Source of the DNA: Undibacterium sp. KW1
GTDB taxonomy: Bacteria; Pseudomonadota; Gammaproteobacteria; Burkholderiales; Burkholderiaceae_D
Direction of reading: 5' to 3'
Length of the DNA: 64,000 nucleotides
NCBI RefSeq assembly: GCF_009937955.1
Contig: NZ_AP018439.1
Span: 2,294,001-2,358,000, forward strand
Below are positions 55,728 through 64,000 of the stretch, in pieces. The notes under the pieces are model-generated. The model saw nothing but the letters and a program-made list of their open reading frames with translations. It did not search any database and was not told where the DNA came from. The position numbers were made by a program, and so were the translations under genes. The stretch's first letter is position 1; every line of letters begins with the position of its first letter.

Positions 55728-57176
55728 ATGAATAAAACATTTACTGCAAGCGCAAGCCTATTGTTATTGTCACTGGCAGGCTCTGTCTATGCACAAACCG
55801 AAGAGCCGCGCAGTACCCTGGCTGACCAAAAAGAAGTCGCCGTCACGATCTACAATGAAAACCTGGCCCTGATCAAGGACCAGCGCAAGCTGCCTTTGAA
55901 ACGCGGCGCAAGCGCACTGGCTTTCCGCGATGTCAGTGCCAAAATGCGTGCTGAAACTGCCTTGCTACGCAGCTTGTCTTCTCCAGGCAGCTTGTCTGTC
56001 GTAGAGCAAAATTTTAATTTCGATTTGCTGACGCCGCAAAAATTGCTGGAAAAATATGTTGGGCGTAACGTCAACATCATTCGCACCAATCCTGCGACGG
56101 GTGCTGAGACAACAGAATCGGCCACAGTCTTGTCCGCCAATAATGGCGTGGTGTTGAAGATAGGTGACCGCATAGAAACCGGCCTGCCAGGTCGCATCAT
56201 TTATCCTGATGTGCCAGCAAATCTCCGAGACCGTCCCACCCTGGTCATGGCACTCGATAACAACGGCGCACAGCAACAGGATGTAGAACTCAGTTACCTG
56301 ACCGGCGGTTTGTCCTGGAAGGCAGACTATGTTGTAGAACTGAATGCCGCTGATGACAAGCTTGATATTTCAGGCTGGGTCACGCTGGGCAATACCAGTG
56401 GTACGACTTACCGCAATGCCAAGCTGCAACTGGTGGCAGGTGATGTTCATCAGGTTTTGCAAAGGATAGAGGTTACCGGTAGCGCAGTCAAAAGGATGGA
56501 TGCCCCGCAAGCCATGATGGCCAAAAAAGCCATGGCAGAAGAATCCTTGTTTGAATATCACCTGTACACACTGGACAGGCCAACCACCATTGCAGAAAAC
56601 CAGACCAAACAAGTGGCCTTGCTGTCTGCTTCTGGCGTTCCCGCCCGTAAGGAATTGCTGCTGGCGGGCAGTGATTATTATTACCAAAGCAGTTACGGTG
56701 ATCTTGGCCAAAAAATGAAAATAGGTGTCTTTGTTGAATTCGACAATAAAGAGGCCTCTCAACTGGGTATGCCTTTACCCAAAGGTGTCGTACGCGTCTA
56801 TAAAAAAGATGGTGCAGGCAATGCCCAGTTCATTGGTGAAGACAGCGTAGATCACACGCCAAAAAATGAAAAAGTCCGCCTTAAACTCGGCGAAGCCTTT
56901 GATGTGACTGCAGACAAGAAGCAGACAGACTTCAAAAAGCTCGCAGCGAGCGGCAAATACAATTACGTTTCTGAAAGTGCCTACGAGCTGGTATTGAAAA
57001 ATGCCAAAAAAGAAGCCGTCATCGTCACTGTGCAAGAACCCATGCCTGGTGACTGGCAAGTCTTGAGCAGCAGCCATCCTTATACCAAGAGCGCCAGCAA
57101 TACGGCAGTATGGAAAATCAGCGTGCCTGCAGAAGGTAATACCAAACTGGTTTATCGCAGCGTGGTCAAGTATTGA
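55728..57176 (+). CDS. exported DUF4139 domain-containing protein
   Basis: 482 residues with a signal peptide (about 1-22, ending VYAQ). It is mostly beta-structure, starting with VAVTIYNENLALIKDQRKLPL, the DUF4139/mucoidy-like N-terminal pattern, and a core LSYLTGGLSWKADYVVELN that recurs throughout the family. It is found in periplasm or outer envelope in many proteobacteria, but the role is not known. It is preceded by a 16-base direct duplication (55667-55697) and lies between rarA and serS. Ends with a possible hairpin at 57200-57234. Confidence 0.85.
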   Translation: MNKTFTASASLLLLSLAGSVYAQTEEPRSTLADQKEVAVTIYNENLALIKDQRKLPLKRGASALAFRDVSAKMRAETALLRSLSSPGSLSVVEQNFNFDLLTPQKLLEKYVGRNVNIIRTNPATGAETTESATVLSANNGVVLKIGDRIETGLPGRIIYPDVPANLRDRPTLVMALDNNGAQQQDVELSYLTGGLSWKADYVVELNAADDKLDISGWVTLGNTSGTTYRNAKLQLVAGDVHQVLQRIEVTGSAVKRMDAPQAMMAKKAMAEESLFEYHLYTLDRPTTIAENQTKQVALLSASGVPARKELLLAGSDYYYQSSYGDLGQKMKIGVFVEFDNKEASQLGMPLPKGVVRVYKKDGAGNAQFIGEDSVDHTPKNEKVRLKLGEAFDVTADKKQTDFKKLAASGKYNYVSESAYELVLKNAKKEAVIVTVQEPMPGDWQVLSSSHPYTKSASNTAVWKISVPAEGNTKLVYRSVVKY

Positions 57177-57199
57177 TATAAGTATACTGATGTAAAAAC

Positions 57200-57234
57200 G
57201 GCATTTCTCCTTGTCTGAAAATAGGGGAAATGCC
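57200..57234 (+). terminator. weak hairpin between the DUF4139 gene and serS
   Basis: GGCATTTCTCC (57200-57210) can pair with GGGGAAATGCC (57224-57234) with one mismatch. No T-run follows. Transcription may be reduced, and a TACAAT box at about 57245 could start serS RNA. Confidence 0.35.
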
Positions 57235-57265
57235 CATCCCTTGATACAATAGTCGATTAGCTTAG

Positions 57266-58579
<1,314 letters not shown>

Positions 58580-58597
58580 TTGGCTCTGGCCCAATAA

Positions 58598-58633
58598 GAA
58601 AAGCGCTTCACTACATAAAGTGAAGCGCTTTTC
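58598..58633. terminator. bidirectional terminator between serS and the EAL/GGDEF gene
   Basis: GAAAAGCGCTTCACT (58598-58612) pairs perfectly with AGTGAAGCGCTTTTC (58619-58633) across a 6-base loop. A-run and T-run flanks allow use by both converging genes. Confidence 0.9.
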
Positions 58634-58650
58634 TCGTTTACAGATTACGT

Positions 58651-60495
58651 TTAACCTACCAGTAAGTCCATTTCAGAACGACGATCTACAAACAGACTAT
58701 TGCCATGTATCTTCTTTGCCTGCTTCTTCGCATCTGATGCAGCGATGGATATCTGGTGATGTGAGTAATAGCGGTTTGCCCTTGACTTCACGACACCCAG
58801 AGACAGGCTCACGAGCGGGTAAAAGACTTTCTTGCCTTGTCTGTCTTCACTGAGGTAGCCGCCTCGTTCGCGGTCTTCATTACTGTAAAAGTCGTAGATG
58901 GCAGCAGAAAAACTCGCCAGTATGGCCTGGCAGCGTACTTCCCAATCCTCGCTGCGAAACAGGATAATGAAATCATCGCCACCAATGTGGCCGATAAAAT
59001 CCAGCTGCTGGTCGCAATGCTGCTTTAATACATCACTGGTCATTTGTATGATGTCGTCACCACGGCGGTAGCCATAGACATCATTAAACGGTTTGAAATG
59101 ATCAAGGTCGCAATAGCACGCGCAGAAAGACTGCTCTTTCTGCAGCAATACATCAATATGTTCATTGATGGGCACGTTGCCGGGTAGTTGCGTCAATGGG
59201 TTGGCGTAACGCGCCGCATTGATTTGCATCTGCGTGATTTCGCGCATCAAGTCCGGCCCGCTGCCCAGGCCTATATAACGCCCCTGATCAGTAATGATAA
59301 TGCCATTGATCAAGTGCTCTGGATTGGCTTCCACAATAATGTGGCTGACATCCTGCATGCTGGTATTTTTATCGACAATGACTGGGTGCGCTTCCATAAA
59401 AACCGTGCAAGGCTTTTTGCCATACAACTCACGCTGATACGGGCGGGCAAAGCGGTCTATCATGTGATAACGGTTGATCAGGCCCACAGGGATACCATCA
59501 TCCACTACAGGGATGATTTGCAGTTTGGGATGCTGCAAAAAGATATCATCGACCTGGTTATTCAACATGCGTGAAGAAATCGTCGGCGGTGTCTTTAAAA
59601 TCTTTTCTACCGTCGCAGCCTGCTCAAAACTGCCAGAGGTACGCCGTGCTGCCTGATATTGATTCGGCGTCAAAATTCGCGCCACTTCAGCCGATACTGC
59701 ACGCGCAGGAGTAGGGTGGGGGCGGGCGATATGATAACCCTGGCCACAGGCAACACCCAGATCACGCACGGCCAATAACTCAGCCTGGGTTTCTATACCT
59801 TCAGCGACGACCCGTGTGCTTGACTTTTCAGCAATGCTTTGTATAGACCGTACAAACTGCGCTTTGACCGGATCGTGATCTATGCCCTGGATGAAATGCA
59901 TGTCGATCTTGACATAATCAGGCTTTAATTCTGACCACAAGCGCAGACTGGAGAAGCCTTCACCGAGATCATCAATTGCAATCTCAAAACCCATCTCGCG
60001 ATAATGGATAACCGCTTCACACAGCAAGGCATAGTCATGCGTGGGCTGGTATTCAGTCAATTCTATGATGACGCGCTCAGGGTTAATGCCAAGTTCATGG
60101 ATATAATCCAGCGTCTCACCATAGCGCACATCTCTTTGCAGCAGGCATTCTGGACTGACATTCAAAAACAGCTTGCCAGGTAATTTTTGCGCAGCGAATT
60201 GTTCCAGCACGATACGGCGGCACAGGTGCTCCACCGTTACCGTCAGATTATTATCCCATGCGGCTTTAAACAAATTGACGGGCGAGTGCAGCGGGCTGTC
60301 TGATGGGCCACGTATAAGGCCTTCGTAACCCAGAATATCACCATTCTGCATCTGGACAATGGGCTGGAAGCGTGCGGTAAGTAGGCGCTGCTCAATAATA
60401 CGCTGCAAATGCGCCAGCATCAGCGCCGCAGACTGTGCACCAAACTGGCTGATGTCTTGCTCTGATACCAGGTTTTGCTGAGACAGATAATCCAC
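58651..60495 (-). CDS. EAL-CBS-GGDEF cyclic-di-GMP signalling protein
   Basis: 614 residues. The EAL domain (about 30-275) keeps the catalytic set: Glu in YEGLIRG (the motif reads EGL), Asn in NVSPECLL, Glu in IIELTEYQ, DD in AIDDLGEGFSS, Lys in DYVKIDMHF, Glu in VVAEGIET; so phosphodiesterase activity is likely. Two CBS modules (about 300-430) may sense a nucleotide. The C-terminal GGDEF (about 445-605) reads GGDDF and lacks the RxxD inhibitory site, so cyclase activity is doubtful. No membrane helix. It is monocistronic, between the serS terminator and the tRNA-Ser promoter. Confidence 0.92.
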   Translation of the reverse strand: MDYLSQQNLVSEQDISQFGAQSAALMLAHLQRIIEQRLLTARFQPIVQMQNGDILGYEGLIRGPSDSPLHSPVNLFKAAWDNNLTVTVEHLCRRIVLEQFAAQKLPGKLFLNVSPECLLQRDVRYGETLDYIHELGINPERVIIELTEYQPTHDYALLCEAVIHYREMGFEIAIDDLGEGFSSLRLWSELKPDYVKIDMHFIQGIDHDPVKAQFVRSIQSIAEKSSTRVVAEGIETQAELLAVRDLGVACGQGYHIARPHPTPARAVSAEVARILTPNQYQAARRTSGSFEQAATVEKILKTPPTISSRMLNNQVDDIFLQHPKLQIIPVVDDGIPVGLINRYHMIDRFARPYQRELYGKKPCTVFMEAHPVIVDKNTSMQDVSHIIVEANPEHLINGIIITDQGRYIGLGSGPDLMREITQMQINAARYANPLTQLPGNVPINEHIDVLLQKEQSFCACYCDLDHFKPFNDVYGYRRGDDIIQMTSDVLKQHCDQQLDFIGHIGGDDFIILFRSEDWEVRCQAILASFSAAIYDFYSNEDRERGGYLSEDRQGKKVFYPLVSLSLGVVKSRANRYYSHHQISIAASDAKKQAKKIHGNSLFVDRRSEMDLLVG

Positions 60496-60678
60496 AGTAT
60501 CCCCGCTAAACTACTTTCCATTGAAGCTGATCCTAATATTGAAATGCCAGGTGCATTCACAATTGCAAACGACATCTTGCCGCATTGCATCAGAATATAG
60601 TCTTGCTTTGTGACATCTTCATGTCACGGCAGCAGTGATGCTGACCATATGTCTTATGGACTTGTTAATCGTGTAATT

Positions 60679-60706
60679 TTGAATTGAGCAAGTTCTTTGC
60701 TATAAT
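60679..60706 (+). promoter_or_regulatory. sigma-70 promoter of tRNA-Ser
   Basis: TTGAAT at 60679-60684 and a perfect TATAAT at 60701-60706, spacer 16, place the start near 60713, 26 bases before the tRNA. Confidence 0.65.
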
Positions 60707-60738
60707 CACAGGCTTCGTTTATAACGAACAACCAAGCC

Positions 60739-60828
60739 GGAGAAGTGGCAGAGTGGTTGAATGTACCTGACTCGAAATCAGGCGTACTAGCAATAGTATC
60801 GGGGGTTCGAATCCCTCCTTCTCCGCCA
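60739..60828 (+). tRNA. tRNA-Ser (anticodon CGA)
   Basis: 90 bases including an encoded CCA. The acceptor GGAGAAG pairs with CTTCTCC; the anticodon loop CTCGAAA reads CGA; there is a long variable arm (CGTACTAGCAATAGTATCG) and the T-arm GGGGTTCGAATCCCT. It marks the left edge of the AT-rich accessory tract. Confidence 0.96.
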
Positions 60829-60856
60829 GAATAATCAAGCACTTAGCACCATATCG

Positions 60857-60887
60857 AAGGCCGGAATAATCCGGCCTTTTTCTTTTT
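60857..60887 (+). terminator. rho-independent terminator after tRNA-Ser
   Basis: AAGGCCGG (60857-60864), loop AATAAT, CCGGCCTT (60871-60878) followed by TTTCTTTTT. Confidence 0.92.
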
Positions 60888-60941
60888 GGTCTGCAATAAA
60901 TCAGCCATTTAATTTTATAAATTGGTTATGTCGCCTTATTA

Positions 60942-61460
60942 ATGGTTGCTTTTATGACTACTTTGACCCAACTTGATAAATACGCGAGTAAATGGTTTCA
61001 CGACGAGATGAGACGTCGTGGTTTTGCCGTAGAAAAAAAGTTCATTTTCTGGAGAAAACGCGGCCCCTTATTTGACATGTTTGTAACAAGAATTAGCTCA
61101 GGAGGTTTTCTTGAAATCAAGGTTACGATATGGTCGCCTTGGGTAAATCATTCAAATGGCGAGCTTGGAGAGTTTCCTCCTGATTATTCTTTGATTGGGG
61201 GACGTCTCTCTGATGGGTTCCCCACTGATATGTTTGGGGAGCCATTGCTTTCTGTTGAAGACGAACAAGTCATGGAGCTTAGTTTAAGATCACTCTTGGT
61301 TTTGATCGATCAATATGCTTTGCCTTGGTTTCCAACAATCAACTCTTATGAGACTTATGTTGCCTACGTAGGGAAGCGCGGTTATAACCCGACTCCAGAG
61401 CGTATAGAAATGGTAAAGGCAGGAATTGCCAGAGGTTTTCAGCAAGAGAAATTCCTCTGA
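60942..61460 (+). CDS. uncharacterised protein, possibly DUF4304-like
   Basis: 172 residues from ATG 60942 (or 60954). It starts with WFHDEMRRRGFAVEKKFIFW, a segment in which a short helix and RGF precede an aromatic beta-strand, as in DUF4304-type proteins, but I am not certain. There is no signal peptide or membrane helix. No strong ribosome site. It is AT-richer than the backbone and lies just beyond tRNA-Ser, in an array of small orphan genes of the type often found around toxin-immunity loci. Function unknown. Confidence 0.65.
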   Translation: MVAFMTTLTQLDKYASKWFHDEMRRRGFAVEKKFIFWRKRGPLFDMFVTRISSGGFLEIKVTIWSPWVNHSNGELGEFPPDYSLIGGRLSDGFPTDMFGEPLLSVEDEQVMELSLRSLLVLIDQYALPWFPTINSYETYVAYVGKRGYNPTPERIEMVKAGIARGFQQEKFL

Positions 61461-61711
61461 AGTTTTAAAGAGGTCAATACAAAGTCTGTTGATATTTGCG
61501 TTATTTTTAAAAAAATAAAACATGCCTATTCCAGGGCACTAGCATTCGTTCTTTTGCAACCTTCCATCAACTTCTGTTGACTGATGACGAATTCGTCGAA
61601 AGCCCCGGCTTTAGTTTCGCGAACAAGACAGAAGGTGGCGCTGGTCGTCAATGCCGACATTTTCTGAGGTGAGCTGTTGTAGTTTCGATTTGATCTTCAT
61701 TGGAATGAATA
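61461..61711. other. non-coding gap in the accessory tract
   Basis: About 250 AT-rich bases. One plus-strand frame stays open through the middle (a stretch reading LLLTDDEFVESPGFSFANK and ending TGA near 61673) without a start codon, so it may be a coding remnant, but it is too short to assign. Confidence 0.3.
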
Positions 61712-62386
61712 ATGGCAATATTTGGATTCATTCGCGCTCTTCTCGACGCGGCATGGAAACTGAGAAAATTTAGAAAAGTATCGGATAAGTTACGAATTTT
61801 ATCGGTGCAATCTTTTATTCCCGCTTGGCAAACTTCGATGGGCCATGGGGTAGGTGTGTTTTCATTGAATGCGCCTGCAGATGTAGATGACATTTCAAAA
61901 GTTGAAAATCGGCTCGGTTGCCAGCTGGCTGGTGAATTGAAGGAGTTTTATGGCGTATGCAATGGATTCAAATCGACTACCAGTGATTGTTCCAGCTATA
62001 TAGTTCCTTTGAGGGAGTTGCAGTATGCATCTCAATATGAACCTTCACTGAGTAATCAACTTGAACAAAAATGGAAAGATTTAAACGACGTTAATGCGCC
62101 GAGGGGCTTGCTTGTTATTTCGGATAGTTTTGTGAAAATTATTACTGCTGACGAAGATACGGTCCTGTCTTTTCATGATGTTGATAATATGATTGCATTG
62201 CACCCTCCTGAAGATGGCAAAGTGGTTCTGATAGTTGTTCATGATATGGCATGCTACCCCGCCGGAACAGTATTGGAAGTGGAAGGCCTTTCAGCGACCC
62301 GCTTTGAAAATGTAAGAACTTGGCTTGCGAGTGTGGCTGCGACAAATGAAATGTTGGGCAGTTTTACCAAGGAAATCTCTAATTAA
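61712..62386 (+). CDS. SMI1/KNR4 (SUKH) family protein
   Basis: 224 residues. The SUKH core (about 55-215) is recognised from DISKVENRLGCQLAGELKEF followed by YGVCNGF, the usual helix then a G-x-x-x-G-F-like turn, and by later strands such as GLLVISDSF and DTVLSFHDV. SUKH proteins often serve as immunity proteins against contact-dependent or type VI toxins in bacteria. Here there is no toxin gene within the window, so that role is inference. A basic N-terminal helix (ALLDAAWKLRKFRKVSDKL) is extra. It sits in the AT-rich accessory tract. Confidence 0.8.
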   Translation: MAIFGFIRALLDAAWKLRKFRKVSDKLRILSVQSFIPAWQTSMGHGVGVFSLNAPADVDDISKVENRLGCQLAGELKEFYGVCNGFKSTTSDCSSYIVPLRELQYASQYEPSLSNQLEQKWKDLNDVNAPRGLLVISDSFVKIITADEDTVLSFHDVDNMIALHPPEDGKVVLIVVHDMACYPAGTVLEVEGLSATRFENVRTWLASVAATNEMLGSFTKEISN

Positions 62387-62496
62387 GTGAGCGACCTGCC
62401 GTTGCCGGGTTTCGCTAAATTTGATCGAAAAAAATTTTTGAACTGAGGCCACCAAATTCGGTTGGAAAAATAGTTCTTGCAAAACACCAACTAGTC

Positions 62497-63182
62497 ATGG
62501 AACAAATAAAATTTGACTTAACCGACTACCTGCGTCTGGACAACGAGAAGTTATATAATTTGCGGGGCAATGCTTCGCGTTGTATTTTTGCAGAACTGCC
62601 TGAATCAAAGCTTATTCTCGTCACAATGCTCGCGCCAACAGATTATTGTTGGGGATGGAATTCGCGTTCAGTCGTACTTGCAAAAAGTACGATCAAGAAA
62701 TTCTGCAGACAGTTGATCCTGACTCCGTTACTGATGAGGTTTCCAGTGCCGGTCTTATTCTGGGTGAGGTCATGGCAGGAATGATTCCCTTGGTAATTGA
62801 CCCCTACACATCAGACTTTGCATACGGCAACGATGAAGCAACACTATTTTCTTGGTGGTTTCGTTGTTATGCCCTCCCTGCACGCGACAGAATTATTGAA
62901 GATTTTTTAGAAAATTGGGCGTGCCACGAAACGCAATTGGGAAAATACTTTCTTTTGGCCTATTCCGACCAAAAGGTTCTCGACCAAGGGCCGGGCCGGT
63001 GTTTCACGCCTTGGAAGGATGCCGATACTCTCGATCGGTTGTTTTGCTCCAAGACAGGTGCACTCGGTGTCGAAGCGTCTGTTCTAATTGAACTTTTAGA
63101 GAGATACCAGGATGCGAATGAGACGCGAGAACTTGAGAATTTTTTGACGCCAGAATTCCTGTTGCAGGAATGCGTTCGCTGA
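62497..63182 (+). pseudogene. uncharacterised accessory gene, split by a probable frameshift
   Basis: Frame 1 opens at ATG 62497 (MEQIKFDLTDYLRLDNEKLY) and reads well to about PTDYCWG at the G-run 62651-62654. The same coding quality then continues in another frame (MEFAFSRTCKKYDQEILQTV onwards) to TGA at 63180-63182. One extra G in the run would join them into a protein of about 228 residues. The second part could instead start at ATG 62655, but no ribosome site precedes it. I recognise no domain; it is soluble and acidic. The gene is AT-rich like its neighbours. Confidence 0.6.
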
Positions 63183-63236
63183 CCAAGTGACTTGTTACCA
63201 CAACCGCCAGGGTTCCGTAGTGATATAGTAAAACTG

Positions 63237-63467
63237 ATGTCGGCGTCTCTTGGCAATGATGTGACCAGAATTACAGATGTACGGACACGAATCGCGATTC
63301 TCCGGATTCGGATCGCGCACAACTTGCAATGGCCTTTGGGGGTACGTTACCTCTTCGAAATGCTTGACCTGGTTACTGATGAAATACGCGTGTCAGCAGT
63401 GTTGTGTGCTGAGACTCAGGCTTATCTTGATGCCGCCGTTTTGAAGTTTCCCGTCTTGCGAGAATAG
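63237..63467 (+). CDS. small uncharacterised protein
   Basis: 76 residues from ATG 63237, beginning MSASLGNDVTRITDVRTRIA; an in-frame TTG at 63192 would add 15. It is mostly helical and charged, with no motif I know. It follows the frameshifted gene in the same strand and could be a further immunity-like orphan or part of a decayed larger gene. Confidence 0.4.
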   Translation: MSASLGNDVTRITDVRTRIAILRIRIAHNLQWPLGVRYLFEMLDLVTDEIRVSAVLCAETQAYLDAAVLKFPVLRE

Positions 63468-63686
63468 AGAAAAATAAATGCGTGCTGTAAATGTCGGACA
63501 CTTATATATTTTGCTCTCCCCCCTTAAAAAGGATATTTTCATGAAATCTAATTCTGTGATTCCGTGCAATCGGTTTATTTCAAGGTAAAGCAATTTCCAG
63601 TTTTTAAAGACTCGGTATATGTGCAATCGTTTGTGCTAATATTTTCAATCGCCCAATTTGAACTATCAATCTAATTGACAATACGG

Positions 63687-64000
63687 ATGAACCCAAAATT
63701 CGAAGAAATAATACCTGTTTTTCGCAAGTTTCTTGAGCAGCAAGGCTGTCCAGGGAAAATTGTATGGGTAGCTCCAGAGCACACTATGTGTTGTGGTAGA
63801 GCAGAATGGAAAATTTTTGAGAATGAATGTGTCGATGAGGAAGATATAAAATTAAAGTATCAAGACGCAGATGATAAAAAATTTGGCGTTCGGTTTTGTG
63901 CTTTATGCGTAAACGATGAAACTTCCTACTGCTATTTAATTGTCCCCACCAGTGAGCTTGATGCTGACTATAAATTATTGACATATGAAAAAGTGAAATT
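63687..64000 (+). CDS. uncharacterised protein, truncated by the window edge
   Basis: An open frame from ATG 63687 runs off the right end (104 complete codons). It starts MNPKFEEIIPVFRKFLEQQG and includes a Cys-rich segment (HTMCCGRAEWKIF, later FCALCVNDETSYCYL). It is AT-rich and continues the accessory tract. I recognise no family. The 219 bases before it hold no clear gene. Confidence 0.65.
   Translation, partial: MNPKFEEIIPVFRKFLEQQGCPGKIVWVAPEHTMCCGRAEWKIFENECVDEEDIKLKYQDADDKKFGVRFCALCVNDETSYCYLIVPTSELDADYKLLTYEKVK

Overview
The window reads as chromosome of a Gram-negative betaproteobacterium, most likely order Burkholderiales, family Oxalobacteraceae (an Undibacterium- or Herbaspirillum-like organism). 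This is inferred from the gene set (hemC-hemD-hemX-hemY, ccoNOQP-ccoG-ccoH-hemN, nadE next to a PII gene, CheV, PpiD, LolA), from protein texture and from moderate GC. No 16S gene is present, so genus is not settled.

Layout. 0-6 kb: the tail of an unknown gene, a CheV chemotaxis coupling protein, a small secreted protein, and two exported hydrolases (an S15/CocE-type acylase and an M13 metallopeptidase). 6-17 kb: the de novo NAD genes nadA and nadC (+) and nadB (-), separated by accessory genes (pentapeptide protein, an unknown protein, a small membrane protein) and a four-gene ABC exporter operon with three membrane-fusion units. 17-20 kb: HU, tRNA-Val and tRNA-Asp, then PpiD. 20-28 kb: the cbb3 oxidase operon behind a perfect FNR box, its accessory genes, anaerobic hemN and a SafE/UreH-like membrane protein. 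28-35.5 kb: an orphan mini flagellar-rod-like gene, an IS30 element, and an oxygen/stress signalling block (a frameshifted sensor kinase, a tandem UspA, a CRP/FNR regulator, two response regulators, a second UspA), with further FNR-like sites. 35.5-43.8 kb: hydrolase, YcaQ-like glycosylase, trpS, hemCDXY, ppa. 43.8-60.5 kb: Ser/Thr kinase, FemAB-like acyltransferase, nadE-glnB, an amino-acid-type binding protein, Smr protein, trxB, ftsK-lolA-rarA, DUF4139 protein, serS, and an EAL-CBS-GGDEF protein. 60.7-64 kb: tRNA-Ser(CGA), followed by a visibly AT-richer accessory tract of unknown and SUKH-type genes that runs off the window.

How it works together. Four NAD enzymes (NadA, NadB, NadC, NadE) lie here, and nadE sits directly beside the nitrogen sensor GlnB. 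The central third looks like a microaerobic module: a high-affinity oxidase, oxygen-independent haem synthesis, and an FNR-type regulator with UspA proteins and two-component parts, tied together by TTGAT-N4-ATCAA-like sites. The haem genes hemCDXY supply the same oxidase.

Most notable: the ABC exporter with a double-length adaptor plus a separate lipoprotein adaptor; two genes that each appear to have lost one G in a G-run (the sensor kinase and an accessory-tract gene); an FNR homologue lacking the standard cysteine set; and the immunity-like accessory tract next to tRNA-Ser. I did not find a clearly new defence or mobile system.
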